15,833 nucleotides of DNA from contig DJNY01000178.1 in NCBI GenBank assembly GCA_002441865.1, positions 4,371 to 20,203 on the forward strand, in the 5' to 3' direction. Positions 1 through 7,207 of the stretch are shown here, piece by piece. Within the stretch, counting starts at the first letter, position 1. Each line of letters starts with the position of its first letter. The notes beneath the pieces were generated by a model. It saw nothing but the letters and a program-made list of their open reading frames with translations, was not told the DNA's origin and ran no database searches. Origin of the DNA: Lachnospiraceae bacterium UBA6452 (GTDB lineage Bacteria; Bacillota; Clostridia; Lachnospirales; Lachnospiraceae). The position numbers were made by a program, and so were the translations under genes.

Positions 1-61
1 AATAGCAAAACAACAGAGAGTATTTATCTATACTTATTTTTTATGTTGAATTCATAGCTAA
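1..61. other. AT-rich non-coding left edge, not cotJC sequence
   Basis: No reading frame here resembles the N-terminal part of CotJC that should precede the gene remnant starting at about 62. The cotJC frame carries TGA at 47-49 and TAA at 59-61. Another frame stays open from about 6 to 97 but has no family resemblance. The hexamer GCTAAC occurs at 57-62 and again at 71-76, on either side of the place where CotJC similarity begins. I infer that this is the end of an inserted element, a rearrangement breakpoint, or an assembly join; the 61 bases do not decide between these. Confidence 0.5.
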
Positions 62-505
62 CATCCATGTGCTAACGAACTGGGGCATTTTGAAATGATC
101 GGTGCGATCGTGCATCAGCTGACCAGAGATCTTTCTATGGAAGAAATCGAAAAATCCGGGTTTGCACCGTACTATGTAGATCATACACTGGCATTGTGGC
201 CGCAGGCTGCGGGCGGTATACCGCATAATGCATGCCAGTATCAGTCAAAAGGAGATCCGATCACAGATCTGATGGAGGATATGGCTGCGGAGCAGAAAGC
301 AAGAACAACGTATGATAATATTCTCCGTATGGTAAAGGATCCGGATGTCTGTGACGTCATTAAATTCCTGAGAGCCAGAGAGGTCGTACACTTCCAGCGT
401 TTCGGTGAAGCACTCCGTATTGTGCAGGATAAGTTAAATGAAAAGAATTTCTATGCATTTAATCCGGCATTTGATACTTGTACCGTAAAAACAGAAGACA
501 GATAA
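62..505 (+). CDS. cotJC: CotJC-like manganese catalase (spore coat), 5'-truncated
   Basis: CotJC is a spore-coat protein of the dinuclear manganese catalase family, made in the mother cell. The open frame begins after a TAA at 59-61 and encodes 147 residues. An ATG at 95 gives 136 residues, but CotJC similarity already starts upstream of it, in NELGHFEM, which holds the E-x-x-H metal ligand pair (codons 77-79 and 86-88). The second ligand pair is visible as Glu66 in AAEQKAR and His99 in REVVHFQRF, counted from the ATG at 95; their 33-residue spacing equals that of the Glu148/His181 ligands of known Mn catalases. CotJC is normally about 190 residues, so the first ~60, including the first metal-binding helix, are missing. 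No ribosome binding site precedes the ATG. The usual upstream partners cotJA and cotJB are not in the window. It is either a broken gene or one half of an interrupted gene. Confidence 0.8.
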   Translation, partial: HPCANELGHFEMIGAIVHQLTRDLSMEEIEKSGFAPYYVDHTLALWPQAAGGIPHNACQYQSKGDPITDLMEDMAAEQKARTTYDNILRMVKDPDVCDVIKFLRAREVVHFQRFGEALRIVQDKLNEKNFYAFNPAFDTCTVKTEDR

Positions 506-513
506 AAAGAGAT

Positions 514-547
514 AAGACAGGTGCAGATTTCTGTGCCTGTCTTTCTG
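514..547 (+). terminator. Rho-independent terminator after cotJC
   Basis: A 13-bp stem (514-526 with 531-543, including two G-U pairs) closes a four-base ATTT loop and is followed by a modest T-rich stretch. It lies nine bases after the cotJC stop codon. Confidence 0.75.
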
Positions 548-610
548 TCAACCCCTGATCACATTTTCAGAATGAAAAAAATGCTGTGTTTTTTTGTGAA
601 TTATCACAAA

Positions 611-639
611 TTGTATATGGGCGGGAATAATGGTACTAT
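611..639 (+). promoter_or_regulatory. Sigma-A promoter for the small protein gene
   Basis: The -35 box is TTGTAT (611-616), the spacer is 17 bp, and the -10 box is TACTAT (634-639). A TG dinucleotide one base before the -10 box (631-632) makes it an extended -10 promoter. The expected start of transcription is near 646, about 27 bases before the start codon. Confidence 0.65.
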
Positions 640-672
640 ATATTGAAATACAAAGTGCAGGGGGAAGAAAGT

Positions 673-855
673 ATGTTATCAGAAAAAGACAGAGCAGTGG
701 TAGGCAGTTATGTGGGAGCCGGCATGAATCTGGAGGTGCTGTTGAAAAGTTTTCCGCAGTTTCAGAGCGCCGATGTGAAGAGTGTATATGAAGAGTACAC
801 CAGGCCGGCTATGAGCTATACAGATCCTATGAATGTCAGCATGAATTGCTCATAA
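673..855 (+). CDS. Small protein of unknown function (60 residues)
   Basis: I do not recognise this family. The start is the ATG at 673, because a strong ribosome binding site (AGGGGGAAG, 659-667) sits just upstream; the frame is open back to 643, but nothing there looks like a translation start. The protein is soluble and has no signal peptide or membrane segment. Its first ~45 residues look like two short helices containing GAGMNLEVLLKSFPQF and a VKSVYEEYTR stretch. The last 15 residues are rich in Met, Ser and Asn and end in Cys-Ser. The gene stands alone, with its own promoter at 611-639 and a perfect terminator at 896-935, so it is very probably expressed. It lies next to a spore-coat gene, but the promoter looks like sigma-A rather than a sporulation type. 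Confidence 0.7.
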   Translation: MLSEKDRAVVGSYVGAGMNLEVLLKSFPQFQSADVKSVYEEYTRPAMSYTDPMNVSMNCS

Positions 856-895
856 CAGATCGGAAAAATGATGAAAATGTGATAGGAATTTCAGG

Positions 896-935
896 AAAAC
901 AGGCAGATCGCAAAACCGAATCTGCCTGTTTTCTT
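896..935 (+). terminator. Rho-independent terminator
   Basis: A perfect 13-bp stem (896-908 with 920-932) with an 11-base loop ends in TTTTCTT. It closes the 60-residue protein gene about 40 bases after the stop. Confidence 0.85.
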
Positions 936-997
936 ACCGTTTTTGCAAACAAAAAGTGAGAATGCGGGAAATAATCTCCAAAAGTTTGTATAGATTG

Positions 998-1026
998 TTT
1001 ACAAATAAATGCTTACCAATTATAAT
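998..1026 (+). promoter_or_regulatory. Sigma-A promoter for the zinc-ribbon/SHOCT gene
   Basis: TTTACA (998-1003), a 17-bp spacer and a consensus TATAAT (1021-1026). Transcription should start near 1033, leaving a leader of about 80 bases that is AT-rich and shows no recognisable riboswitch fold. Confidence 0.75.
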
Positions 1027-1115
1027 AGAACGTGGTAAGATAGTACTAAGAATGAATAGATATAATTAGTATTTATTTTTGTGTGAAGAATAACATGATA
1101 TAGGGAGTGAAAGTT

Positions 1116-1817
1116 ATGAAATGTTTAATTTGTGGAAGCGAATCAGCTAATGAAGTCTGCAACAAGTGTATTCGCCTGGAAAAGATCTTATATCAAAAAG
1201 AATGGACATTTAAAGAGGGTATGCTGATCAAAAAGACAGAAGCCTTCCGGATTGCCATTTCAAATCTTCGTATCAGCGGTCGTGCAGCGATCTGTGATAA
1301 TCCGAAAGGACTGAATGCAAGAATTGATAATATTTCCTATTATCTGCTGAATGTAAAGGAGTGCTCTCAGGTAACATATCAGGGAAAAAAGACTCTGATG
1401 GTTTCACTGGAAGGAACGGGAGAAAATCATTACAACAGATATATCTTCCTGCCGGGATTTGAAGAAGGTGACCAGCTTGTAAATGCAATTTTTGATGCAA
1501 AGACAAAAGCAGCGTCCCTGACAGAGCGTATCCGTCAGAATAACGGAATCGCAAGCAGACCTGTTGAGGTGACACCGACGGTGGCAAGTTCTGATTTCCA
1601 TGTAAATCAGCCGACACCTGCTCCGGCACCGGCTGCAGCAGCACCGACACCTGCTCCGGCAGCAACAAGTACAGATACTGTAGCACTTGCAGGTATTGCT
1701 GAAGATATTTCAGAGTTTGAGACGAAGATCAAAAAGTTGAAAGTATTACGTGATAATGGTATTCTGAGTGATGAAGAGTACGAGGCAGAAAAGAAGAAAC
1801 TTGTTAGTATCTTTTAA
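1116..1817 (+). CDS. Zinc-ribbon and SHOCT domain protein, unknown role
   Basis: The 233-residue protein has three parts. Residues 1-20 form a small zinc ribbon with ligands Cys3, Cys6, Cys15 and Cys18. Residues 25-135 form an uncharacterised middle domain of mostly beta character. After a Pro/Ala linker (166-185), residues 198-232 form a SHOCT motif (KIKKLKVLRDNGILSDEEYE...). SHOCT is a short oligomerisation-type helix pair found at the ends of many otherwise unrelated bacterial proteins. The ATG at 1116 was chosen over the in-frame GTG at 1107 because AGGGAG (1102-1107) is correctly spaced for 1116. No signal peptide or membrane segment is seen. The gene has its own promoter and terminator, and its neighbours suggest no pathway. 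The linker DNA contains a perfect 18-bp direct repeat (1611-1661). The specific function is unknown. Confidence 0.8.
   Translation: MKCLICGSESANEVCNKCIRLEKILYQKEWTFKEGMLIKKTEAFRIAISNLRISGRAAICDNPKGLNARIDNISYYLLNVKECSQVTYQGKKTLMVSLEGTGENHYNRYIFLPGFEEGDQLVNAIFDAKTKAASLTERIRQNNGIASRPVEVTPTVASSDFHVNQPTPAPAPAAAAPTPAPAATSTDTVALAGIAEDISEFETKIKKLKVLRDNGILSDEEYEAEKKKLVSIF
1611..1661 (+). repeat. Perfect 18-bp direct repeat, 33-bp period, in the Pro/Ala linker
   Basis: CCGACACCTGCTCCGGCA occurs at 1611-1628 and again at 1644-1661. The period is 33 bp, or 11 codons, so a gain or loss of one unit would keep the frame and only change linker length. Confidence 0.9.
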
Positions 1818-1835
1818 GTATCTTTATGAATCGTG

Positions 1836-1862
1836 AAAAAGCTGTCGTCTGACAGCTTTTTT
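1836..1862 (+). terminator. Rho-independent terminator
   Basis: AAAAAGCTGTC (1836-1846) pairs with GACAGCTTTTT (1851-1861) around a GTCT loop, giving an 11-bp stem with a built-in T run. It separates the SHOCT gene from the hydrogenase gene. Confidence 0.9.
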
Positions 1863-1908
1863 ATGGTATAAGGTATTATATACGGAATAACACTTGGAGG
1901 ATTGATGT

Positions 1909-3402
1909 ATGCGAGGTATTGAAACACAGGTTCGTAAAGTGCGAAGACGTGTTTTTAAGGAAATTGCGGAGTTGGCATATCATTCAGAAAATCTGATCGA
2001 TGATATAGAAGCACTTCCTTATAAAATTGTTCCAGGAGAAGATAATGAATACTGGGAAAGCGTTTACAGAGAAAGGGCGGTAGTCAGAGAACGGATCAGA
2101 CTGGCTATGGGAATGTCACTCAGACCGGAGGATGCTCCTGTTCATGTGTCCCAGGGCGTTGAAGAAAGCAATATTGCGGAAAAATATTATGAGCCGCCGC
2201 TTTTGCAGGTTATCCCATCTGCCTGTAATGCATGTCCGGAAAATCAATATGAAGTAACCAATAAATGTATGGGCTGTCTGGCGCATCCGTGTAATGAAGT
2301 ATGCCCGCGTGGCGCGATTACAATGGTGCATGGCAAATCCTATATTGATCAGGAAAAATGTATCAAATGCGGTAAATGTAAGTCTGTCTGTCCTTATGAT
2401 GCGATATCACATCAGGTTCGCCCATGTGCAGGTGCCTGCGGTGTTGGTGCGATCAAGAGTGACAGTAAGGGACGTGCAAAGATCGATAATGATATGTGTG
2501 TATCCTGCGGTCAGTGTATGGTAAGCTGCCCGTTTGGTGCGATTGCCGATAAATCCCAGATCTTCCAGCTGATCCGTGCGATGCAGTCCGGTAAAAAGAT
2601 CATTGCACAGGTTGCACCGGCGTTTGTCGGACAGTTTGGAAAGAATGTCACACCGGATGTTTTTAAAACAGCATTAAAACAGCTTGGATTCTATGATGTA
2701 TATGAGACTGCGATCGGTGCGGATCTCGGTGCCATGACAGAGGCAGAGCATTATGTAAAGGAAGTGGCGACAGGCGAACTGCCATTCCTTCTGACAAGCT
2801 GTTGTCCATCCTGGTCAATGCTTGCAAAGAAGTTCTTCCCGGAGACGATAGACAAGATTTCCAATGCACTGACACCTATGGTGGCAACTGCCCGTGTGAT
2901 CAAAGAAGAACATCCGGATGCCAGTGTTGTATTTATCGGTCCTTGTGCATCCAAGAAGCTGGAGGCTTCCCGCCGGACCGTGCGTTCCGATGTTGATTTT
3001 GTTATCACATTTGAAGAACTGGTAGGTATGTTTGAAGCAAAGGGCATCAATCTTGCGGAAATAGAACCACATGATGAAATGAAAGATGCGACCGGAGCCG
3101 GACGAGGCTATGGTGTCGCAGGTGGTGTCGCTGCTGCGATCGAGGAATGTATCAGGGAATACTATCCGGATGTCGATGTCAATATTGAGCATGCAGAAAG
3201 TCTGGCGGAATGTAAGAAGATGCTGATGCTTGCGAAGATGGGCAAGAAGAACGGATGCCTGATCGAGGGTATGGCCTGCCCCGGCGGCTGTGTAGCCGGC
3301 GCCGGAACCAATATTGCGGTTCCACAGGCGACCAAAGAGGTCAATAACTTTAAAGCACATTCGGAAAAGAAGATTCCGGAGATGGAGGAAAATCATGACT
3401 AA
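1909..3402 (+). CDS. [FeFe] hydrogenase, monomeric, group B
   Basis: A cytoplasmic enzyme that interconverts protons and H2, with ferredoxin as the likely electron partner. The 497-residue protein has an N-terminal helical region (1-100) and Cys-rich iron-sulfur segments: Cys106/109, Cys120/123/128/132, Cys151/154/157/161, Cys173/177 and Cys197/200/203/207. The last and the 151-161 set are classic CxxCxxCxxxCP [4Fe-4S] motifs. The H-cluster domain follows, with TSCCPSW (296-302), GPCASKK (344-350) and EGMACPGGC (453-461); Cys299, Cys346, Cys457 and Cys461 should bind the H-cluster and Cys298 should be the proton-relay cysteine. The GPC form of the second motif, rather than MPC, and the short N-terminal module point to group B rather than the bifurcating HydA type. 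No HydB or HydC partner or maturase genes lie here. GGAGG at 1896-1900 sets the start. A weak promoter may lie at 1849-1879 (CTGACA, 19-bp spacer, TATTAT). The gene overlaps gltX by eight bases. Confidence 0.93.
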   Translation: MRGIETQVRKVRRRVFKEIAELAYHSENLIDDIEALPYKIVPGEDNEYWESVYRERAVVRERIRLAMGMSLRPEDAPVHVSQGVEESNIAEKYYEPPLLQVIPSACNACPENQYEVTNKCMGCLAHPCNEVCPRGAITMVHGKSYIDQEKCIKCGKCKSVCPYDAISHQVRPCAGACGVGAIKSDSKGRAKIDNDMCVSCGQCMVSCPFGAIADKSQIFQLIRAMQSGKKIIAQVAPAFVGQFGKNVTPDVFKTALKQLGFYDVYETAIGADLGAMTEAEHYVKEVATGELPFLLTSCCPSWSMLAKKFFPETIDKISNALTPMVATARVIKEEHPDASVVFIGPCASKKLEASRRTVRSDVDFVITFEELVGMFEAKGINLAEIEPHDEMKDATGAGRGYGVAGGVAAAIEECIREYYPDVDVNIEHAESLAECKKMLMLAKMGKKNGCLIEGMACPGGCVAGAGTNIAVPQATKEVNNFKAHSEKKIPEMEENHD

Positions 3403-4870
3403 GATCAGAACAAGATTTGCGCCCAGTCCGACAGGAAGGATGCATGTTGGTAATCTGCGTACCGCATTATATGCTTATTTGATCACCAAGCATGAGGGCG
3501 GCGATTTCATTCTGCGTATTGAAGATACAGATCAGGAAAGACTGGTAGAGGGAGCGGTTGATATTATCTACCGTACCCTTGAAAAGACAGGTCTTGTCCA
3601 TGATGAAGGACCGGACAAGGATAAGGGCTTTGGCCCCTATGTACAGTCTGAAAGACAGGCACAGGGTATTTATTTAAAGTATGCCAAACAGCTGATCGAA
3701 AAGGGGGAGGCTTATTATTGCTTCTGTGATAAAGAGAGACTGGAATCCCTGCATCAGGTCATTACAATGGCAGATGGCAGTACAAAAGAGATCAATGTTT
3801 ATGATAAACACTGTCTTCATCTGTCCAAGGAAGAAGTTGAGGCAAATCTGGCTGCAGGTAAGCCGTATGTTATCCGTCAGAATGTACCAAGAGAAGGTAC
3901 AACCACTTTCCATGATGAATTATACGGAGATATCACAGTCAATAATGATGAGCTCGATGATATGATCCTGATCAAGTCAGACGGTTATCCGACTTATAAC
4001 TTTGCCAATGTAGTAGATGATCATCTGATGGAGATCACACATGTTGTAAGAGGAAATGAATATTTGTCTTCTTCTCCGAAGTACAACCGTCTGTATGATG
4101 CATTCGGCTGGGAAGTACCGAAATATATTCATTGCCCGCTGATCACGGACGAAAATCATCAGAAACTTTCCAAGCGTTGCGGACATTCCTCCTATGAAGA
4201 TCTCGTTAATCAGGGATTTTTAACAGAAGCGATTGTCAATTTTGTTGCACTTTTAGGCTGGAGCCCGGTTGGAAATGAAGAAATCTTTTCGCTGGATGAG
4301 CTGGTCAGGGTGTTTGATTATCATCATATTTCCAAGTCGCCGGCGGTATTTGATTATACAAAGCTGAAATGGATGAACGGGGAGTATATCAAAGCAATGG
4401 ACTTTGATAAATTCTATGAAATGGCACTGCCGTATATCAAAAATGTGATCAAGAAGGATCTGGATCTGAAAAAGATTGCAGAGATGGTTAAGACAAGAAT
4501 TGAAATATTCCCGGATATTGAGCCATTGATCGACTTTTTTGAAGAATTGCCGGAGTATGACGTGGCAATGTATACGCATAAGAAGATGAAGACAACAACT
4601 GCGTCTTCACTGGAAGTATTAAAGGAACTTCTGCCGATCTTTGAAGATCTGACAGATTATTCCAATGATTCCCTGTACAAGACACTGCTTGCTTATGTAG
4701 AGCAGAAAGGCTGCAAGAATGGATACGCAATGTGGCCGGTTCGTACAGCTGTTTCCGGAAAGCAGATGACACCTGCGGGTGCGACAGAGATCATGGAGGT
4801 CATCGGCAAAGAGGAATCTTTAAAACGAATCAGAAAGGGCATTGCATTACTGGAAAATGCCGCAGAATAA
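3395..4870 (+). CDS. gltX: Glutamyl-tRNA synthetase
   Basis: A class I aminoacyl-tRNA synthetase that charges tRNA(Glu) with glutamate. In Clostridia lacking GlnRS the same enzyme usually also mischarges tRNA(Gln) for GatCAB; that part is inference. The 491-residue protein has the normal length. The HIGH motif appears as HVGN (17-20) after FAPSPTGR, and the KMSKS loop as KLSKR (257-261). The zinc-binding insert is intact, with Cys109-x-Cys111, Tyr136 and Cys140, matching the CxC...YxxxC pattern of E. coli GluRS. Residues 330-491 form the helical anticodon-binding region. The ATG at 3395 was chosen because GGAGG (3384-3388) lies six bases upstream; the frame stays open further up but has no ribosome binding site there. 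The gene overlaps the 3' end of the hydrogenase gene by eight bases, so the two are probably cotranscribed and translationally coupled. Confidence 0.96.
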   Translation: MTKIRTRFAPSPTGRMHVGNLRTALYAYLITKHEGGDFILRIEDTDQERLVEGAVDIIYRTLEKTGLVHDEGPDKDKGFGPYVQSERQAQGIYLKYAKQLIEKGEAYYCFCDKERLESLHQVITMADGSTKEINVYDKHCLHLSKEEVEANLAAGKPYVIRQNVPREGTTTFHDELYGDITVNNDELDDMILIKSDGYPTYNFANVVDDHLMEITHVVRGNEYLSSSPKYNRLYDAFGWEVPKYIHCPLITDENHQKLSKRCGHSSYEDLVNQGFLTEAIVNFVALLGWSPVGNEEIFSLDELVRVFDYHHISKSPAVFDYTKLKWMNGEYIKAMDFDKFYEMALPYIKNVIKKDLDLKKIAEMVKTRIEIFPDIEPLIDFFEELPEYDVAMYTHKKMKTTTASSLEVLKELLPIFEDLTDYSNDSLYKTLLAYVEQKGCKNGYAMWPVRTAVSGKQMTPAGATEIMEVIGKEESLKRIRKGIALLENAAE

Positions 4871-6797
4871 GAAAATGATACCGTCTCCTGCACAGCAGGA
4901 GGCGATCTGCTTCGGGGAGGGAGCCATGCTCGTACTAGCCGGTCCCGGAAGTGGAAAAACAGCAGTGATCACACAACGTATCCGTTATCTGGTGGAAGTG
5001 CTTTCTATAGCGCCATCCGATATCTTAACGATCACATTTACAAAGGCAGCTGCGCTGGAAATGAAGCAGCGGGCGTGTCAGATATGCCGGAGCGCAGAAA
5101 ACGCCGTATTTGGTACTTTTCATTCCATTTTTTTTCAGATCATCAGATCTTCTTCGAAATTTCAAAATTATTCCATTATGACAGAACAACAGAAACTACA
5201 GATTTTAAGACCGCTTCTGAAAGGGAAAAAGCTGGACAGTGTACAACTGGCTTCTTTTTGTGAGCAATTTTTGGCGGATCTCAGCTTTTACAAAAATACC
5301 GGACGGGAAAGAAAAAGTGATATTTCTGAGAAGAAAAAAGAAAAAGAACCGCAGCAGAAAAGAGAAATATACAAATCAGAAGCGGAAACAGAGCAAATGC
5401 AGACAGATGAGCTGCGCAGGGCTTACGAAAAAAGCTGCAGGCAGCGCTGGCTGCTTGATTTTGATGATATTCTTCTGTATTGTCACAGACTGCTGACAGA
5501 AGATGCCGGATTGCGCAGGCAGTGGCAGAGAAGATTTCGATATGTGCTGATCGATGAATTCCAGGATATCAATGATGTACAATACAAGATCATAAAGCTG
5601 CTTTGTGCTAACCATGGAAATCTGTTTGTGGTAGGGGATGATGATCAGGCAATTTACTCTTTTCGTGGTGCTGATCCATCATATATGCATCGGTTTTCAG
5701 AGGATTTTCCGCAGTGCAGGCAGGTAAACCTCAATATCAATTATCGATGCGGAGACCGGATCCTGACACTGGCAGCCGGGTCGATCGCACATAATAAGAA
5801 CAGATTTGAAAAGGTCATTGAAGCGGGAAATACCGGAGAAAACCGGGTGATCGCAAGCTGTTTTCAAAACCGTACGGAAGAGCTTTCTTTTTTGACGGAA
5901 GAAATTTTATCGCATGGAAATGAACGGCAGATGGCAATACTGGTCAGGACGAACCGGATGGCGGAGGCGGTCGCTGAAGCCTGTTTTCATAGGCAGATCC
6001 CATACCATATGCGGGAGAAAAAACAGGATTTTTATGCACAGAAGTGCATCAGGGAAGTCCTGTCAGTTCTACGATTTGTGGCAGAGGGCAGAAAACGCAG
6101 TGATTTTATGGCATTTATGAACCGTCCAGTACGTTATATCGACAGGGCGTTGCTGCAGAAAGAAACGGTGGATCTGCAGGCGCTTATACAAAACTGTAAT
6201 GAAGATCCAGTGCAACAGACGATCCAGAGACTGCAGAAAGATCTTGCTATGGTGGAAATGCTTGATCCGTTTGGTGCAATCACTTATATCAGAACAGTCA
6301 TGCGCTATGACAGTTGTCTTGACCGGGGAGAGAAAGGGGAAAAGGAGAGAGAAACACTTGCGGAGCTGCTGAAGCGTTGCAGGGGATTTCACAGTCATAA
6401 AGCATTTCTTACACATATTGATGCGTACAGAAGTAAGATGGAACAGGAAGACGATAGAAAACAGTCTGTGGCAGATCCTGATAAGGAAAAACAGAATCCG
6501 GTGCAGATCATGACCTATCATGGCTCGAAGGGCCTTGAATTTGACACGGTGTTTCTTCCTTTTCTGAACAGCGGAGAAGTGCCGCATGGCAGAAACCTGT
6601 CGGAAGCAGAGCTCGAGGAAGAACGGAGACTGTTTTATGTAGCGATCACCAGGGCAAAAAAATCCCTGTATCTTTCCTGTGAGGGAATGGTACAGGGGGA
6701 AAACAGAAACTCCGTTTTTTGGACAGAGCTAAAAGATTACTTGGAAGCTTTAGAATCTTTAGATTCTTCGTCGATCAGCTCATCAAATTCGACCTGA
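4857..6797 (+). CDS. UvrD/PcrA-like SF1A DNA helicase
   Basis: An ATP-driven 3'-5' DNA helicase of superfamily 1A, likely acting in DNA repair or replication-fork rescue. The 646-residue protein shows all motifs in order: Walker A GPGSGKT (29-35), [11 protein letters not shown] (60-70), DEFQD (233-237), [13 protein letters not shown] (260-272), NYRC (295-298), [10 protein letters not shown] (553-562) and [13 protein letters not shown] (590-602). It is shorter than PcrA (about 720-740 residues) and lacks a PcrA-type C-terminal tail. A Lys/Glu-rich insert with little predicted fold lies at 148-185. The start is uncertain: an ATG at 4857 overlaps gltX by 14 bases, an ATG at 4875 follows the gltX stop by four bases, and neither has a strong ribosome binding site, so translation is probably coupled to gltX. 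The last ~20 codons overlap the DUF1292 gene on the other strand and encode a Ser-rich tail. It is a UvrD paralogue, not clearly the main PcrA. Confidence 0.9.
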   Translation: MPQNKKMIPSPAQQEAICFGEGAMLVLAGPGSGKTAVITQRIRYLVEVLSIAPSDILTITFTKAAALEMKQRACQICRSAENAVFGTFHSIFFQIIRSSSKFQNYSIMTEQQKLQILRPLLKGKKLDSVQLASFCEQFLADLSFYKNTGRERKSDISEKKKEKEPQQKREIYKSEAETEQMQTDELRRAYEKSCRQRWLLDFDDILLYCHRLLTEDAGLRRQWQRRFRYVLIDEFQDINDVQYKIIKLLCANHGNLFVVGDDDQAIYSFRGADPSYMHRFSEDFPQCRQVNLNINYRCGDRILTLAAGSIAHNKNRFEKVIEAGNTGENRVIASCFQNRTEELSFLTEEILSHGNERQMAILVRTNRMAEAVAEACFHRQIPYHMREKKQDFYAQKCIREVLSVLRFVAEGRKRSDFMAFMNRPVRYIDRALLQKETVDLQALIQNCNEDPVQQTIQRLQKDLAMVEMLDPFGAITYIRTVMRYDSCLDRGEKGEKERETLAELLKRCRGFHSHKAFLTHIDAYRSKMEQEDDRKQSVADPDKEKQNPVQIMTYHGSKGLEFDTVFLPFLNSGEVPHGRNLSEAELEEERRLFYVAITRAKKSLYLSCEGMVQGENRNSVFWTELKDYLEALESLDSSSISSSNST

Positions 6798-7093
6798 TCG
6801 AGATATTCGTCGAATGCGTCTGATACCGCATCATACTCGTCTTCGTCTTCAATGAAGAACAATTCCGGCTCTGCATTCGGATCGGATTCGTCTTCTTTGT
6901 AGCCGTAGATCCAGACTTCACCATCTTCATTTTCTCCTTTTTCGTCCAGTGGCAGGAGAATGATATAGTCTTTTTCATTTACCGTTAATATGGTAATAAT
7001 GGCGCAGGTAACACTTTCTCCGTCTTCCAGTTCCATTGTAACGGTCATTTCTTCATCATAATCCGCTGCCTGGATTGCTTCTTTTTTACTCAT
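6737..7093 (-). CDS. DUF1292 family protein (YrzB-like)
   Basis: A 118-residue, very acidic, soluble protein. The core TVTMELEDGESVTCAIITIL...DYIILLPLDE...GEVWIYGYKED matches the DUF1292 pattern of short beta strands, followed by an Asp/Glu-rich helical tail ending ESKDSKASK. The family is widespread in Firmicutes, and its molecular role is not established. The start is the ATG at 7093-7091, preceded by a GAGG ribosome binding site; the frame runs back to about 7168, but that upstream part lies over the promoter of the neighbouring gene and has no ribosome binding site. In Bacillus the homologue sits beside yrrK and ireB-type genes; here it stands alone. Its 3' end overlaps the 3' end of the helicase gene by 61 bases. 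Confidence 0.85.
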   Translation of the reverse strand: MSKKEAIQAADYDEEMTVTMELEDGESVTCAIITILTVNEKDYIILLPLDEKGENEDGEVWIYGYKEDESDPNAEPELFFIEDEDEYDAVSDAFDEYLDQVEFDELIDEESKDSKASK

Positions 7094-7143
7094 GATTTTT
7101 CCTCGCTTCTCTTTGAATGGTTTCCTATTGGTATAAGATATGA

Positions 7144-7149
7144 TATAAT
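7144..7149 (+). promoter_or_regulatory. Extended -10 promoter for the GH13-like gene
   Basis: A consensus TATAAT at 7144-7149 is preceded by TG one base upstream (7141-7142), the extended -10 form. The matching -35 position (7121-7126, TTTCCT) is poor. The predicted leader of about 50 bases contains a GTCTGC/GCAGAC hairpin with a GAA loop (7171-7185). Confidence 0.6.
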
Positions 7150-7170
7150 AAATGCAGAAAGAAAACAAGC

Positions 7171-7190
7171 GTCTGCGAAGCAGACATTTT
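7171..7190 (+). other. Small hairpin in the leader of the GH13-like gene
   Basis: A perfect 6-bp stem (7171-7176 with 7180-7185) around a GAA loop, followed by ATTTT, lies between the -10 box and the ribosome binding site. It could be a weak terminator or a 5' mRNA-stabilising hairpin. It does not cover the AAGGAAAG ribosome binding site. Confidence 0.4.
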
Positions 7191-7207
7191 ATAAAAGGAA
7201 AGAAAAT

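Noticed and set aside
41..226. Minus-strand open frame across the cotJC junction
   Set aside because: It lies antisense to the CotJC frame, has no ribosome binding site and resembles no known family.
1026..1115. Possible riboswitch in the ~80-base leader of the SHOCT gene
   Set aside because: The leader is AT-rich with no stable stem, no terminator or sequestering alternative, and no known riboswitch core.
3314..3394. 27-codon N-terminal extension of gltX
   Set aside because: It is Arg/Lys-rich out-of-frame translation of the hydrogenase gene; the ATG at 3395 has a proper GGAGG and gives the normal GluRS N-terminus.
2116..3396. Several long minus-strand frames inside the hydrogenase gene
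   Set aside because: They are shadows of the codon pattern of a clearly real gene, with no ribosome binding sites or domains.
7094..7168. Upstream extension of the DUF1292 frame
   Set aside because: It covers the neighbouring promoter, lacks a ribosome binding site, and the family begins near the Met at 7093.
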